DNA of 22,361 nucleotides from CAYPEL01 sp964409635. Lineage in GTDB: Bacteria; Pseudomonadota; Gammaproteobacteria; DSM-19610. A program made the position numbers and the translations under genes. The stretch's first letter is position 1. Every line of letters starts with the position of its first letter. Positions 1 to 7,628 of this stretch are shown here, in pieces. The notes below the pieces were generated by a model, which saw only the letters and a list, made by a program, of their open reading frames with translations, had not been told where the DNA came from and searched no databases. Location of the stretch: assembly GCA_964409635.1 (NCBI GenBank), contig CAYPEL010000030.1:1-22361 (forward strand). The letters are read 5' to 3'.

Positions 1-1
1 T

Positions 2-55
2 GCGCAACACCACAGGGTCGCTGAACCCGTCATTATCATGTTGAAGGACTACTAG
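2..55 (+). CDS. 3' end of an upstream gene, probably rbfA by position (partial)
   Basis: One frame is open from base 2 to a TAG at 53-55 and encodes 17 residues ending in IIMLKDY; the other two forward frames are closed in this stretch. It stops one base before the truB ATG, which suggests one operon with tight coupling. In gammaproteobacteria the gene before truB is usually rbfA, the 30S ribosome-binding cold-adaptation factor. That assignment rests only on gene order, because the fragment is too short to recognise by sequence. Confidence 0.4.
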   Translation, partial: AQHHRVAEPVIIMLKDY

Positions 56-56
56 C

Positions 57-974
57 ATGGCGCGGCGGCGTATAAAAGGCAGGCCGGTAAACGGTATCTT
101 GCTGCTGGATAAGCCCTCTGGCATCACCTCAAATAATGCGCTGCAGGCTACCAAGCAGCTATATTTTGCCCGTAAGGCAGGCCACACCGGCAGCCTTGAT
201 CCCCTGGCGTCCGGTTTACTGCCTATTTGTATGGGTGAGGCGACCAAGGTATCGGGTTTCCTGCTGGATGCAGATAAACGCTACCAGGTACAGTGTAAAT
301 TCGGTCAGCGGACGGCGACCGGTGACGCTGAGGGTGAAATTCTGGAAACACGGCCGGTCGGCCAGTTCACTGAAACACAGCTTGAAGTCGTGCTGGATCG
401 TTTCCGGGGGCGGATCCAGCAGATTCCACCCATGTACTCCGCATTGAAACACCAGGGACAGCGCCTCTATAAACTGGCGCGCCAGGGCATTGAAGTCGAG
501 CGCGAGCCACGCGAACTCATAATCCATACGCTGGCCTTACTGCGTTTGGATGGCGAGCGGATGGATATTGATGTGCATTGCTCGAAAGGCACCTATGTCC
601 GCACGCTTGTTGAGGATATCGGTGAGTTGCTAGGTTGTGGTGCGCATGTGGCGGCTTTGCGGCGGACGGTGGTAGGGCCTTATGCAGAGGACCAGATGGT
701 TTCAATGGAAACACTTAGAAAAGTGCACGCCGAGGATCGCCAGGGGCTGGATAAGTTATTGCTGCCTGTGGAATCCGCCCTGATGCAGTGGCCGGATGTG
801 ACGCTCTCGAATTCCGCAGCCTATTATTTACAGCAAGGTCAGCCGGTTCTGGTGCCGCATGCGCCGACTAGCGGTTGGGTCAGGCTATACCAGCATGAAC
901 ACCATTTTCTGGGGATGGGCGAGATCCTCGATGACGGTCGGGTGGCGCCCAAACGTCTATTGAAAACCGCTTAG
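57..974 (+). CDS. truB: tRNA pseudouridine(55) synthase TruB
   Basis: TruB isomerises U55 in the T-loop of elongator tRNAs to pseudouridine and acts in the cytoplasm. The 305-residue product has the family's N-terminal start (NGILLLDKPSGITS, residues 12-25) and the catalytic motif GHTGSLDPLASG, with the nucleophilic Asp at residue 48, the same number as in E. coli. The downstream SKGTYVRTL motif of the pseudouridine synthase fold is also present, and the C-terminal part (about 240-305) matches the usual small RNA-binding domain region. The ATG is preceded by AAGGA at 44-48 with 8 bases of spacing, which fixes the start. It lies one base after the preceding stop and upstream of rpsO-pnp, the standard order. 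Confidence 0.96.
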   Translation: MARRRIKGRPVNGILLLDKPSGITSNNALQATKQLYFARKAGHTGSLDPLASGLLPICMGEATKVSGFLLDADKRYQVQCKFGQRTATGDAEGEILETRPVGQFTETQLEVVLDRFRGRIQQIPPMYSALKHQGQRLYKLARQGIEVEREPRELIIHTLALLRLDGERMDIDVHCSKGTYVRTLVEDIGELLGCGAHVAALRRTVVGPYAEDQMVSMETLRKVHAEDRQGLDKLLLPVESALMQWPDVTLSNSAAYYLQQGQPVLVPHAPTSGWVRLYQHEHHFLGMGEILDDGRVAPKRLLKTA

Positions 975-1060
975 ACGGCCTTGGGTCTTCTCCGCAGGCG
1001 TTGCCAACCCTGCAAAAACCGTGGTGTCAGAAAATAGGATTAATTCTGGCAGTTAACCTA

Positions 1061-1089
1061 TTGAGCGTATAGGAGTTGAGGGTTAGAAT
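1061..1089 (+). promoter_or_regulatory. Candidate sigma70 promoter for rpsO-pnp
   Basis: TTGAGC (1061-1066) and TAGAAT (1084-1089) are separated by exactly 17 bases and lie about 50 bases before the rpsO ATG. A separate promoter for rpsO between truB and rpsO is known from E. coli. The roughly 40-nt leader that follows is where S15 autoregulation would act, but I cannot confirm the pseudoknot fold from sequence alone. Confidence 0.55.
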
Positions 1090-1138
1090 ACCCGGCTCCT
1101 TTCAGGAACGATTATTTAAATTTTTTGGAGTTTTACCG

Positions 1139-1408
1139 ATGGCACTCAGTACCGAGCAAAAAGGTCAAATTGTTACGCAATATCAGCGTTCAACGGGCGA
1201 TACCGGTTCACCTGAAGTTCAGGTGGCGCTGTTGTCCGCCAATATCCAGCAACTCACCGGGCATTTCCAAGCTCATAAACATGACCACCATTCGCGCCAG
1301 GGTTTGTTGCGCATGGTCAGCAACCGCCGCAAGCTGCTTGATTATCTGAAAGGCAAAGATGTCAGCCGCTACCAGGAATTAATTGGCAGTCTCGGATTAC
1401 GCCGCTAA
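1139..1408 (+). CDS. rpsO: 30S ribosomal protein S15
   Basis: S15 is a primary 16S rRNA-binding protein of the small-subunit platform. The product is 89 residues, the usual length, beginning MALSTEQKGQIV and containing the conserved GDTGSPEVQVALL and RRKLLDYLK segments; it ends in LGLRR. The frame could be extended upstream to a TTG at 1076, but the ATG at 1139 gives the family's normal N-terminus and has GGAG at 1127-1130 with 8 bases of spacing. A short GC stem (1401-1404 with 1416-1419) followed by a T run at 1421-1426 overlaps the stop and may act as a weak attenuator before pnp. Confidence 0.97.
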   Translation: MALSTEQKGQIVTQYQRSTGDTGSPEVQVALLSANIQQLTGHFQAHKHDHHSRQGLLRMVSNRRKLLDYLKGKDVSRYQELIGSLGLRR

Positions 1409-1466
1409 TTCCACCCGGCATTTTTTCTTTATTAACGCTGTTTGCACAATCTAAGGTAAATCCAAA

Positions 1467-3557
1467 GTGAATCCAATCAAAAAATCGTTCCAGTTCGGTA
1501 GCCATACCGTGACCCTTGAAACCGGTGAAATTGCACGCCAGGCATCGGGTTCCGTTATGGTGAGTATGGGCGGCACCGTGGTGATGGTGACAGCCGTCGG
1601 CTTAAAAAGATGCATCGAAGGGAGAGACTTCTTCCCCCTGACTGTCGATTATCAGGAACGCACCTACGCCGCCGGCAAAATCCCCGGCGGTTTTTTTCGC
1701 CGTGAAGGTCGGCCGAACGAAAACGAAACCTTGGTTTCGCGTTTAATAGACCGTCCGCTGCGTCCCCTGTTCCCAAAAGGTTTTACCAATGAAGTACAGG
1801 TGATCTGTACGGTCATGTCTTTGGATCCGGAGATCGACCCGGATATCCCCTCGTTGCTCGGCGCTTCTGCCGCCTGTTCTATTTCCGGACTGCCCTTTAA
1901 AGGCCCGGTGGGCGCAGCCCGTGTGGCGTACATCGATGGTGACTATGTTTTGAATCCGACCCAGTCACAGTTGGCGGAATCAAAGCTGGATCTGATTGTT
2001 GCAGGTACTGATAGTGCGGTACTCATGGTTGAATCAGAAGCCAAAGAATTGTCGGAAGAAATCATGCTCGGTTCCGTGGTTTATGGTCACGAGCAGAGCA
2101 AGGTCGCGATCAAGGTTATCAGCGAACTGGCGGCAGAAGTGAACGCAACGGCCTGGGAATGGCAGGCTCCAGAAGTGGATTCGGCGCTGGCTGATGCTGT
2201 CGCAGCAGCGGCAGGCGATGACATTACACAGGCGTATAAAACAGCCGACAAGCTGGAACGTTATGGCAAGCTGGATGTTATTCGTGAAGCACTCATTAAT
2301 AAACTCTGTGCCGAAGGTGCAAACCCCTGTTTTGATCAGGATGCGGTGAAAGGCGCCTTTGGAAAATACGAAAAAACCCTGGTCCGCAGCCAGATCCTGG
2401 AAGGCAAGCCACGTATCGATGGTCGTGATACCAAAACTGTGCGCCCGATCACCATACGCACCGGCGTACTGCCAAGAACGCATGGCTCGGCCTTGTTTAC
2501 ACGCGGAGAAACTCAGGCCTTGGTCGTAACAACGCTGGGGACGGAACGTGATGCACAAATCATCGATGCCATCCAGGGTGAGCGCCGCGAATCCTTTCTG
2601 CTGCATTATAACTTCCCACCCTTCTGTGTCGGTGAAACCGGCCGTGTAGGCAGCCCAAAACGCCGTGAGATTGGCCATGGTCGGCTTGCTAAACGTGGTG
2701 TGGGCGCGGTCATGCCGGCGGCGGGTGAATTCCCCTATACGGTTCGTGTGGTCTCTGAAATTACCGAATCAAATGGCTCGAGTTCGATGGCCACTGTCTG
2801 TGGCAGCAGTCTCTCCATGATGGATGCCGGTGTGCCGTTGAAGGCGCCGGTGGCAGGCGTTGCCATGGGTCTGATCAAGGAAGGTGATGACTATGCCGTG
2901 CTGACTGATATTATGGGCGATGAAGACCACCTGGGTGATATGGACTTCAAGGTTGCCGGCACTTCAGATGGCGTTACCGCGCTGCAAATGGATATCAAGA
3001 TTGACGGCATTACCCGTGAAATTATGGATAAAGCCCTGGCGCAGGCACACGAAGCGCGGTTGCATATCCTGGGTGAAATGAACAAGGTGCTGGCATCGCC
3101 GCGCGAAGAAATGTCTGAATTCGCTCCCCGCTATATTACGATAAAGATCCACCCGGACAAGATCCGTGACGTGATCGGTAAAGGCGGTGCAACGATTCGC
3201 ATGCTGACAGAAGAAACGGGCGCCACCATTAATATAGACGATGATGGCACAGTGAAAATTGCTTCTGTTGATAATGCCGCTGGTCAGGAAGCAGAACGCC
3301 GTATTAAGCAGCTGACCGCCGATGTGGAAGTAGGCTCTATCTATGAGGGCAAGGTTGTTAAGCTAATGGACTTTGGCGCCTTCGTAACCATCCTGCCTGG
3401 CAAGGATGGCCTGGTGCATATTTCGCAAATTAGTGAAGAGCGCGTCGAGAAGGTCAGTGACAAGTTATCAGAAGGCGATAAGATTAACGTCAAAGTCCTG
3501 GAAGTCGACAAGCAGGGCCGGATTCGCCTCAGTATGAAAGCAGTCGGCGCCGACTAG
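1467..3557 (+). CDS. pnp: Polyribonucleotide nucleotidyltransferase (PNPase)
   Basis: PNPase degrades RNA 3' to 5' by phosphorolysis and is a core member of the RNA degradosome. The 696-residue product matches the family length. It shows the first RNase PH core (for example GGFFRREGRPNE near residue 75), the second core with the catalytic Asp-containing HLGDMDFK (Asp 491 and 493), a KH domain at about 555-612 with GKGG near 571, and an S1 domain at about 620-690 ending in RLSMKA. Translation starts at GTG (1467), supported by TAAGGT at 1452-1457. It follows rpsO by 58 bases, as in most gammaproteobacteria. Confidence 0.97.
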   Translation: MNPIKKSFQFGSHTVTLETGEIARQASGSVMVSMGGTVVMVTAVGLKRCIEGRDFFPLTVDYQERTYAAGKIPGGFFRREGRPNENETLVSRLIDRPLRPLFPKGFTNEVQVICTVMSLDPEIDPDIPSLLGASAACSISGLPFKGPVGAARVAYIDGDYVLNPTQSQLAESKLDLIVAGTDSAVLMVESEAKELSEEIMLGSVVYGHEQSKVAIKVISELAAEVNATAWEWQAPEVDSALADAVAAAAGDDITQAYKTADKLERYGKLDVIREALINKLCAEGANPCFDQDAVKGAFGKYEKTLVRSQILEGKPRIDGRDTKTVRPITIRTGVLPRTHGSALFTRGETQALVVTTLGTERDAQIIDAIQGERRESFLLHYNFPPFCVGETGRVGSPKRREIGHGRLAKRGVGAVMPAAGEFPYTVRVVSEITESNGSSSMATVCGSSLSMMDAGVPLKAPVAGVAMGLIKEGDDYAVLTDIMGDEDHLGDMDFKVAGTSDGVTALQMDIKIDGITREIMDKALAQAHEARLHILGEMNKVLASPREEMSEFAPRYITIKIHPDKIRDVIGKGGATIRMLTEETGATINIDDDGTVKIASVDNAAGQEAERRIKQLTADVEVGSIYEGKVVKLMDFGAFVTILPGKDGLVHISQISEERVEKVSDKLSEGDKINVKVLEVDKQGRIRLSMKAVGAD

Positions 3558-3566
3558 CACCCGAAT

Positions 3567-3587
3567 GTAGGGTGGGTGAAACCCACC
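3567..3587 (+). repeat. REP-like hairpin repeat, copy 1
   Basis: A GTAG head (3567-3570) is followed directly by GGTGGGT, loop GAA and ACCCACC (3571-3587), a perfect 7-bp stem. A GTAG tetranucleotide before a palindrome is the hallmark of REP elements mobilised by RAYT (TnpA-REP) transposases. It lies 9 bases after the pnp stop. Similarity to copy 2 (10453-10519) continues for about 25 further bases, so the ancestral unit was longer. Confidence 0.6.
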
Positions 3588-3642
3588 AAATCCTGTGGCT
3601 ACTGTTGGGTAACCACTCACAACAAGTTTTTTTTGAAGCCTA

Positions 3643-3668
3643 AAAAAGGATCCTCACGGACCCTTTTT
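3643..3668. terminator. Bidirectional rho-independent terminator between pnp and the propeller gene
   Basis: Arms 3643-3653 and 3658-3668 pair over 11 bp around a TCAC loop. Read as + RNA there is one A-C mismatch; read as - RNA the same position is a G-U wobble, so the hairpin is better for the minus-strand gene. A-rich and T-rich flanks provide a U tract in both directions. It sits between two convergent genes. Confidence 0.8.
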
Positions 3669-3684
3669 ATTCATTGCCGTTTGA

Positions 3685-5031
3685 TCAGTTCAACATAGCA
3701 AGGTATTGATCATTAGGCGTACTGCGTGTCTGTAACAGATGACGAGCGGTATCTTTCTTCCCAATGTTGTGTTTTTTCCAGATTACTTTACCGGTCTTCG
3801 CACTGTAGATGCGTAATATGCCGCCTTTACAACCGACCACTACACGCTTGCTGTCCGGTGAAATATCCGTAACACAACGCTTGCCTTCATTCATGGAGTC
3901 AGTGACTTCAAGCTCTATTTGTTTGCCGGTTTTGGCATTCAACAACAAGACCTTGTCGGCTTTTCCATAAGATTGTGGCAAACCATCGTCGCCGAACATG
4001 ATCAGTGAGCGTTTAGGAATTACCAGCGCAAAATAGTCCAGGTTTGGTGCAATCTTGATGCTGGAAATACGGCGTGGTTTCTTGATCTTGCTTGAAACCC
4101 ATTTCAGCTCGGCTTCCTCGCCGGTGTTTATATCATAGATATTGCGCAGCGAAACCAGCTTGTTGCCATCCTTTGTGAAATGCAGCTTGCTGAACTGGCG
4201 CGGAATAACAAACTGTGCATCTTCATAAGCTTCAACAATGTGCTTATCGCCAGACTTGAGATCAAGTACGGTAAAAGAGTCACGCCCGACGAATGCCGCA
4301 CGTTTACCATTATCACTGATACCCAGCGCGTAAACACCTGCGTCAATGTTTTTAATAGAGCGGCTGACTTTTAGATTTGAAAGATCCATTATGTGCAAGT
4401 CAGAATTGTATTCATAACGAACGGCGCCATCAGTGGAAGCTTTCTGTGCATGGCATGTATTGACTACAATAGCCGCATACTTACCATTGTCAGACGGAAC
4501 AATCGGACCGATGTAATCGTGGAACCCGGAGCCTGCTGCACAGTCACCCTTTTCTTTGGTGAACTGGTTAAAGTCGATTTGTTCAACAGGTTTGCCCGCG
4601 AAGTCCATGTGGGCGCCAACAATACCCGGCATTTTAACGTCATTCTGATTGACCATCAGGCCAAGTGAACTCGGCAATAAAATAACTTTACCGTTGGGGT
4701 ATGAACCGTTCAGTACAACATCCTTGAAGTTACTGATGCCCCAGCGGCGGCCACCTATGCGGCCGTAGGTGTTGCCAAATACAGTATCCAGATCACCTCG
4801 CTTACCCATGGATTCAATCAGGCGGCCATTGCTGCTGTCCCACACTTTAATACCGCCAGAATGCTGGTCTTCCTTAGCCAAGGTATAGCCACCATTACCA
4901 CCGGTAATAATATATTTACCATCCTCGGAAAACTGTACAGAGTAGATATCCGCTTCGTTAGCGTTTACAACTGACGCGCCTGTCAGTGCAACACCAAGCA
5001 AAGTGGCATTAAAAATTCCAGATAATTTCAT
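3685..5031 (-). CDS. Exported WD40-like beta-propeller protein of unknown function
   Basis: The 448-residue product starts with a classical signal peptide (KL at 2-3, a hydrophobic stretch, then VVNA before a likely cleavage after residue 24), so the mature protein should be periplasmic or secreted. Repeats resembling WD40/YVTN blades are visible: SVQFSEDGKYIITGG...IKVWDSSNGRLI near the N-terminus, GISDNGKRAAFVG in the middle, and DISPDSKRVVVGCKGGILRIYSAKTGKVIW near the C-terminus. This suggests a propeller used as a binding scaffold; I see no catalytic motif. GGGGA lies upstream of the ATG with 8 bases between. The gene stands alone, with a terminator at its 3' end and a long unusual upstream region, so its neighbours do not indicate a role. 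Confidence 0.8.
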   Translation of the reverse strand: MKLSGIFNATLLGVALTGASVVNANEADIYSVQFSEDGKYIITGGNGGYTLAKEDQHSGGIKVWDSSNGRLIESMGKRGDLDTVFGNTYGRIGGRRWGISNFKDVVLNGSYPNGKVILLPSSLGLMVNQNDVKMPGIVGAHMDFAGKPVEQIDFNQFTKEKGDCAAGSGFHDYIGPIVPSDNGKYAAIVVNTCHAQKASTDGAVRYEYNSDLHIMDLSNLKVSRSIKNIDAGVYALGISDNGKRAAFVGRDSFTVLDLKSGDKHIVEAYEDAQFVIPRQFSKLHFTKDGNKLVSLRNIYDINTGEEAELKWVSSKIKKPRRISSIKIAPNLDYFALVIPKRSLIMFGDDGLPQSYGKADKVLLLNAKTGKQIELEVTDSMNEGKRCVTDISPDSKRVVVGCKGGILRIYSAKTGKVIWKKHNIGKKDTARHLLQTRSTPNDQYLAMLN

Positions 5032-5112
5032 TCAGGTGATCCCCATTTCCAACTGCATTCAAATAGCTACCGTCCAGTGGCGCGGAGATGTCGTTGCGCA
5101 GACAATTCCTAA

Positions 5113-5218
5113 TCCGGATGCTTCCCCTTTTTATCCGGAATAAGTACGTCAGTTACTTGGCACGACAATCTGTGCTCAGGTATCGGCGTACACCAGTCGT
5201 GCTGAAGACGGGAAGGGG
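5113..5218 (-). promoter_or_regulatory. Structured 5' leader candidate of the propeller gene
   Basis: In the minus-strand RNA, GCACGAC (5202-5196) pairs with GTCGTGC (5166-5160), enclosing a smaller stem GGTGT/ATACC. Further on, TCCGGAT (5139-5133) pairs with ATCCGGA (5119-5113). The loop of the second hairpin contains AAGGGG (5129-5124), which is complementary to CCCCTT just before the first hairpin (5218-5213), so a pseudoknot is possible. The order matches no riboswitch consensus that I can recall. Confidence 0.35.
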
Positions 5219-5286
5219 CTTTATGCGAAACCGTTCACAGTTTTTATTTTTATAGCGTGATAAGCGATATATATAAAACAATAGCT

Positions 5287-5319
5287 TACATTGGTTATGT
5301 AAAGGCATACATTAGTTAT
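5287..5319. promoter_or_regulatory. Two direct repeats 21 bp apart, upstream of the propeller gene
   Basis: TACATTGGTTAT (5287-5298) and TACATTAGTTAT (5308-5319) agree at 11 of 12 positions and are offset by exactly 21 bp, two turns of the helix. The first copy is also part of a dyad, TTACAT-N5-ATGTAA (5286-5302). The spacing resembles sites for dimeric regulators such as the LytTR family; the regulator is not identified. Confidence 0.4.
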
Positions 5320-5404
5320 TGACTAAGGCAAAACGGAGTTTTACCGGCGGGCAGGCTAAATTAACCCCTGCGTATGAGTGGCCAAGCGCAGATAAAATCT
5401 GGCG

Positions 5405-6376
5405 CTAATTTACTGTGGCTGCAGGCGCCGTGAGGAATTGCAGTACGCGGTGGTCTAGCCAATAATCCGGTCTTGCTGGAACCCGGCCGGCGATAAATCC
5501 GACGTGCCCACCGTGATCGCTCAGTTCCAGCCGAATACCTGAACCCAGTTCGTGTACGTGGGGAATTACATCTGGATGCATAAACGGATCATCTTTGGCG
5601 TGTAAAATCAGCGTGGGTGTATTGATTGATGCCAGAAAACTGCGGCAACTGCATTGCTGATAATAATCGTTTGCGTCTTTAAAACCGTTCAGTGGAGCCG
5701 TCACCAGGTCATCAAATGCCCGCAGGGTAGTGACCTGTTGTAAATCTTCGCTGGTCAGTGGCAGGTCAATGATTTGCATTTTGGCCCGGAGAGATCGGTT
5801 TAGCTTATTTAATAGATAAGTTTGATAAATACGAGAAGCCCCTTGTTCAAGGCAGTCGGCTGCGGAGGCCAGCTCAAAAGGCACAGATATAGTGACAGCA
5901 CGCGCTATACCCGGATCGTTGTTTTGTTCACCCAGCCATTTGAGTAACACATTGCCACCCAGCGATACGCCTAGAACAGAGATGCTACGTGCGGGGTATT
6001 CATCCTGTAATTTTTGCACTACAAAGTTCAAATCATTGGTTTCGCCCGAATGGTAACTGCGCGCCAGACGATTGGGTTCTCCGCTGCAGCCCCGGAAATG
6101 CATAAATACAACGGTCATGGACGCTTTATGCAGTGTGGAAACAAGTCCGGACGCATAATGGGAATGGATGTTGCCTTCCAGGCCATGGAGGATTAACACC
6201 AGCGGGCCGGATGTATCTTGCGTCCAGTCCAGGTCAAGGAAGTCACCGTCAGGGAGTTCCAGCCGCTCGCGCCGCATTTGCGGCAAGCGGGTTTTCCTGA
6301 ACAGGCTAGGGAAGATGGTTTGGCCATGCGTGTTTGACAGCCACCAGGCCGGTTTAAAATTACTTTCGATAATCAT
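5405..6376 (-). CDS. yheT: YheT-type alpha/beta hydrolase
   Basis: The 323-residue product belongs to the YheT/EMB8-like group of alpha/beta hydrolases (COG0429), whose physiological substrate is poorly defined; esterase-type activity is expected. Visible parts are the family N-terminus FKPAWWLSNTHGQTIFPSL, the oxyanion region HGLEG (64-68), the nucleophile elbow GVSLGGN with Ser138, the acid loop HAKDDPF (Asp262 or Asp263) and the catalytic His in DHGGHVGF (His291). The triad appears intact. No signal peptide is seen. It follows gluQ on the same strand after 85 bases without an obvious terminator, so it may be cotranscribed. The ribosome-binding site is weak. Confidence 0.9.
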   Translation of the reverse strand: MIIESNFKPAWWLSNTHGQTIFPSLFRKTRLPQMRRERLELPDGDFLDLDWTQDTSGPLVLILHGLEGNIHSHYASGLVSTLHKASMTVVFMHFRGCSGEPNRLARSYHSGETNDLNFVVQKLQDEYPARSISVLGVSLGGNVLLKWLGEQNNDPGIARAVTISVPFELASAADCLEQGASRIYQTYLLNKLNRSLRAKMQIIDLPLTSEDLQQVTTLRAFDDLVTAPLNGFKDANDYYQQCSCRSFLASINTPTLILHAKDDPFMHPDVIPHVHELGSGIRLELSDHGGHVGFIAGRVPARPDYWLDHRVLQFLTAPAATVN

Positions 6377-6461
6377 AAAGGCTTAAACCTAAAAAATTCT
6401 GATTGATCCGTGCATCTTATCATTGCGAACGCAGCAAATACGCTAGCAGCGGTTTGCGAGG

Positions 6462-7346
6462 TTATACAATAATTGCGGATTTTTCTGGTATTTGTTGAAT
6501 ACGCCAGTTTTCGATTGCCCATTGCCAGAGCGTAGCAAGTTTTTCACTCGCGAGCTCCTGCGGAATGGCTTGCCCAAGAAACTGCAGTGCCTGTATAAGT
6601 TGAGCCGCAGGATTTTCCGGGCTTATGGTAGGGGCATGAGTTTGCTTGCTGTACTTGCTGCCATCTGGCCAGGCTGCAATTGGCAGGTGCAGATAATGCG
6701 GTGTCTGGTAGCCGAGTTGTTGCTGTAAATGAATTTGCCGTGCGGTGTTATCAAACAGGTCATGGCCACGCACAACGTCGGTAATGCCTTGTGCGGCATC
6801 ATCCACGACCACCGCCAGTTGATAGGCGAATAAACCATCGGCGCGTTGTATAACAAAGTCACCAACCTGGGTGGCCAGGTTTTCCTGCACTGTTCCGGCA
6901 AGCCTGTCTTGATACTCAATCACCGTGTTTTCAACGCGTAGTCTGATTGTTTGTGGGGTATTATTTTTAGCGGCGCCCTTGCGGCAGGTGCCTGGATATA
7001 TACTTGTCTGTCCGGTTGCTTCGCGAATCTCGCGCCGCGAGCAGCTGCATGGATAGGTGTCGTTTAAATCAGTGAGCCTATTCAGTGCTTGCTGGTAGGC
7101 TTCCTGATTCTGGCTCTGATAGAGAACGCTTTCATCCCAGCATAATCCGTACAGTTCCAGTGTCCGCAATATATCATCGGCTGCGCCGGGAACCACCCGT
7201 GGTGGGTCGAGGTCTTCGATACGTACTAACCAGGTACCACCCACCGCGCGTGCATCCAGATAGCTTCCTACTGCGGCAATCAATGAACCGAAATGTAATG
7301 GGCCGGAAGGCGAAGGGGCAAAACGGCCACGGTAGGGGGATTTCAT
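6462..7346 (-). CDS. gluQ: Glutamyl-Q tRNA(Asp) synthetase
   Basis: GluQ-RS is a truncated GluRS paralogue that attaches glutamate to queuosine in the anticodon of tRNA(Asp). The 294-residue product starts YRGRFAPSPSGPLHFGS, with the HIGH-equivalent at 18-21, and continues with the GTWLVRIEDLDPPR motif. The zinc site is complete (Cys100, Cys102, Tyr117, Cys121), the KMSKS-equivalent KYSKQ is at 231-235, and the anticodon-binding domain of full GluRS is absent, as expected. It lies downstream of dksA, the usual order, but a strong terminator intervenes. A 6-bp hairpin (7347-7363) touches the start codon. Its substrate tRNA carries queuosine, whose precursor pathway is represented by queF in this window. 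Confidence 0.95.
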   Translation of the reverse strand: MKSPYRGRFAPSPSGPLHFGSLIAAVGSYLDARAVGGTWLVRIEDLDPPRVVPGAADDILRTLELYGLCWDESVLYQSQNQEAYQQALNRLTDLNDTYPCSCSRREIREATGQTSIYPGTCRKGAAKNNTPQTIRLRVENTVIEYQDRLAGTVQENLATQVGDFVIQRADGLFAYQLAVVVDDAAQGITDVVRGHDLFDNTARQIHLQQQLGYQTPHYLHLPIAAWPDGSKYSKQTHAPTISPENPAAQLIQALQFLGQAIPQELASEKLATLWQWAIENWRIQQIPEKSAIIV

Positions 7347-7363
7347 GTGCGGCTGTTCCGCAC
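7347..7363 (-). promoter_or_regulatory. Hairpin abutting the gluQ start codon
   Basis: GTGCGG (7363-7358 read on the minus strand) pairs with CCGCAC (7352-7347) around the loop AACAG, ending directly at the gluQ ATG. The only purine-rich segment that could serve as a ribosome-binding site, GGAA, lies within this hairpin, so the structure could reduce translation. Confidence 0.3.
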
Positions 7364-7577
7364 AAGGTTTGCTGTAGCCGGCCCGTATAGTTCAGCGGAT
7401 GTCACAGAGCCCACTTGATCTTTGATCCCACAAAACATTTTCTTTAGTTGGAAATACAGCCTGTTAATCCGCACCTTCAGACAATGCCTTGAGCAACCAA
7501 CTCTGCTGCGCACTAGCTGCAGCAACCGGTGAGAAATACGGGCTAGGTTCAAAAATAAATCAAACATACTTTAAGTA

Positions 7578-7610
7578 TACAAAAAGCCGGCGCTAGGCCG
7601 GCTTTTTGTA
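7578..7610 (-). terminator. Rho-independent terminator of dksA
   Basis: A perfect 14-bp stem (7578-7591 with 7597-7610) encloses the 5-base loop GCTAG. It has a GCCGGC core and A5/T5 flanks that give the U tract. It begins 19 bases after the dksA stop. A further small palindrome, ATACTT-T-AAGTAT (7566-7578), adjoins it. Confidence 0.85.
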
Positions 7611-7628
7611 GTTGGCTACTAATGACTA

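Larger units (their letters stand above)
5032..5404. other. 373-bp gap upstream of the propeller gene: candidate leader and operator region
   Basis: No convincing gene is present. Read toward the propeller gene (minus strand), the gap holds a pair of direct repeats (5287-5319), an AT-rich stretch with a TATAAA at 5254-5249 and no good -35 box, and then about 210 bases that can fold into two perfect 7-bp hairpins before the ribosome-binding site. The part at 5320-5404, next to the 3' end of the hydrolase gene, shows nothing I can name. Confidence 0.5.

Noticed and set aside
2034..2678. A 214-codon antisense ORF opposite pnp
   Set aside because: It is fully inside a strongly conserved gene and its translation shows no family features.
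5032..5280. A cyclic-di-GMP (GEMM) riboswitch upstream of the propeller gene
   Set aside because: A short stretch around 5213-5235 was faintly reminiscent, but the conserved GEMM segments are missing, so I kept only the generic structured-leader call.
7343..7567. A 74-codon minus-strand ORF overlapping the gluQ start by ATGA
   Set aside because: The translation resembles no protein I know, has irregular composition rich in Arg, Leu and Cys, starts beside the dksA terminator without a convincing ribosome-binding site, and its overlap with gluQ can be chance.
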